64,000 nt of DNA, taken from NCBI GenBank assembly GCA_038207625.1, contig JBBQZO010000004.1, forward strand, positions 62,001-126,000, in the 5' to 3' direction. The notes beneath the pieces are model-generated. The model was given only the letters and a program-made list of their open reading frames with translations. It had not been told where the DNA came from and did not search any database. The position numbers and the translations under genes are program-made. The DNA comes from JBBQZO01 sp038207625 (GTDB lineage: Bacteria > Pseudomonadota > Gammaproteobacteria > Burkholderiales > Burkholderiaceae_D). Below, one piece after another: positions 63,815 to 64,000 of the stretch (position 1 is its first letter; each line of letters begins with the position of its first letter).

Positions 63815-64000
63815 ATGGTCAATTTGCAGCTGCAAGGCGCGCCCGTACTGTGGAACGGCGACCGCGACGACACCCTGGTCTGCCGCGCGGTGCGCCAGGA
63901 AACGCACGACGTCAAAACCTTTGTGTTCGCGGCGCCGGACGCGCGCCTGTTCCGCTACGCGCCCGGCCAGTTCGTCACCTTCGAGCTGGAAATCGGCGGA
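63815..64000 (+). CDS. gbcB: Glycine betaine monooxygenase, reductase subunit (partial)
   Basis: The first 62 residues are visible; the gene runs off the right edge. ATG 63815. The start LWNGDRDDTLVCRAVRQETH is followed by VKTFVFAAPDARLFRYAPGQ and FVTFELEI, the flavin-binding beginning of a ferredoxin-NADP reductase-type domain, as in GbcB. Placed directly after gbcA it should pass NADH electrons to the Rieske oxygenase. Confidence 0.88.
   Translation, partial: MVNLQLQGAPVLWNGDRDDTLVCRAVRQETHDVKTFVFAAPDARLFRYAPGQFVTFELEIGG

Noticed and set aside
60785..63907. A 1040-codon minus-strand open frame opposite the APC permease and gbcA
   Set aside because: It spans two clearly recognisable genes and their spacer on the other strand and encodes a Gln/His/Arg-rich sequence without motifs.

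Overview
The window comes from a GC-rich betaproteobacterium, most likely an Oxalobacteraceae member of the Massilia/Duganella type. I infer this from the DUF2844-DUF3443 pair, the TonB receptors, the GlxA-type regulators, the heterotetrameric sarcosine oxidase operon and the gbcAB/dgcAB genes. No rRNA, tRNA, CRISPR array, integrase or insertion sequence was recognised. The window cuts one gene at each end.

Left part (1-6.7 kb). A leftward pair encodes a C39-type cysteine peptidase and a coiled-coil/beta-barrel outer-membrane protein, resembling FapD and FapF of functional-amyloid operons. Two AraC-type regulators follow, then a leftward run of four secreted proteins of the DUF6160/FilA-like kind. 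These four share an N-terminal L-S-K-V-x-(G/A)-x-(D/G)-(G/L) motif directly after the signal peptide; the first and last also end in W-A-H. At 7.2-9.5 kb lies a TonB-dependent receptor.

9.7-20 kb. Nine closely spaced leftward genes encode a PotABCD-type ABC importer, a Na/Pi-cotransporter-like protein, a glycerophosphodiesterase (ugpQ-like), a GlpR repressor, GlpD and a secreted alpha/beta hydrolase. This looks like one operon for scavenging a glycerophosphodiester or a related compound.

20-31 kb. This accessory stretch holds an unknown protein, an 18-unit hexanucleotide (CACCAT-type) repeat tract and a Fur-box-like site in front of a catecholate-type siderophore receptor, a sensor kinase paired with a secreted Cache protein, an ftsZ paralogue outside a division cluster and lacking the usual C-terminal peptide, a DUF2939 protein, and an orphan gp19-type tail-tube protein.

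31-48 kb. A collinear 13-gene run (soxBDAG, sdaA, glyA, an M19 dipeptidase-like gene, a V4R-domain gene, dgcA, dgcB, etfA, etfB and a possible FolB-fold gene) converts dimethylglycine to sarcosine, glycine, serine and pyruvate. GlxA/GbdR-type regulators flank it. gbcA and the start of gbcB, for the first betaine demethylation, lie at the right edge after an APC permease, preceded by a 21-bp-phased direct repeat that could be an AraC-type operator.

48-60.6 kb. The region between the two betaine blocks carries a Gly/Ala-rich unknown protein, tandem 40-bp repeats, DUF2844-DUF3443, a repeat-containing lipoprotein, a small coiled-coil/membrane protein pair, and a four-gene envelope set (DUF1329, DUF1302, an RND/MMPL transporter and a Ycf48-like beta-propeller).

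All family assignments were made by reading the translated sequence. No database search was run.
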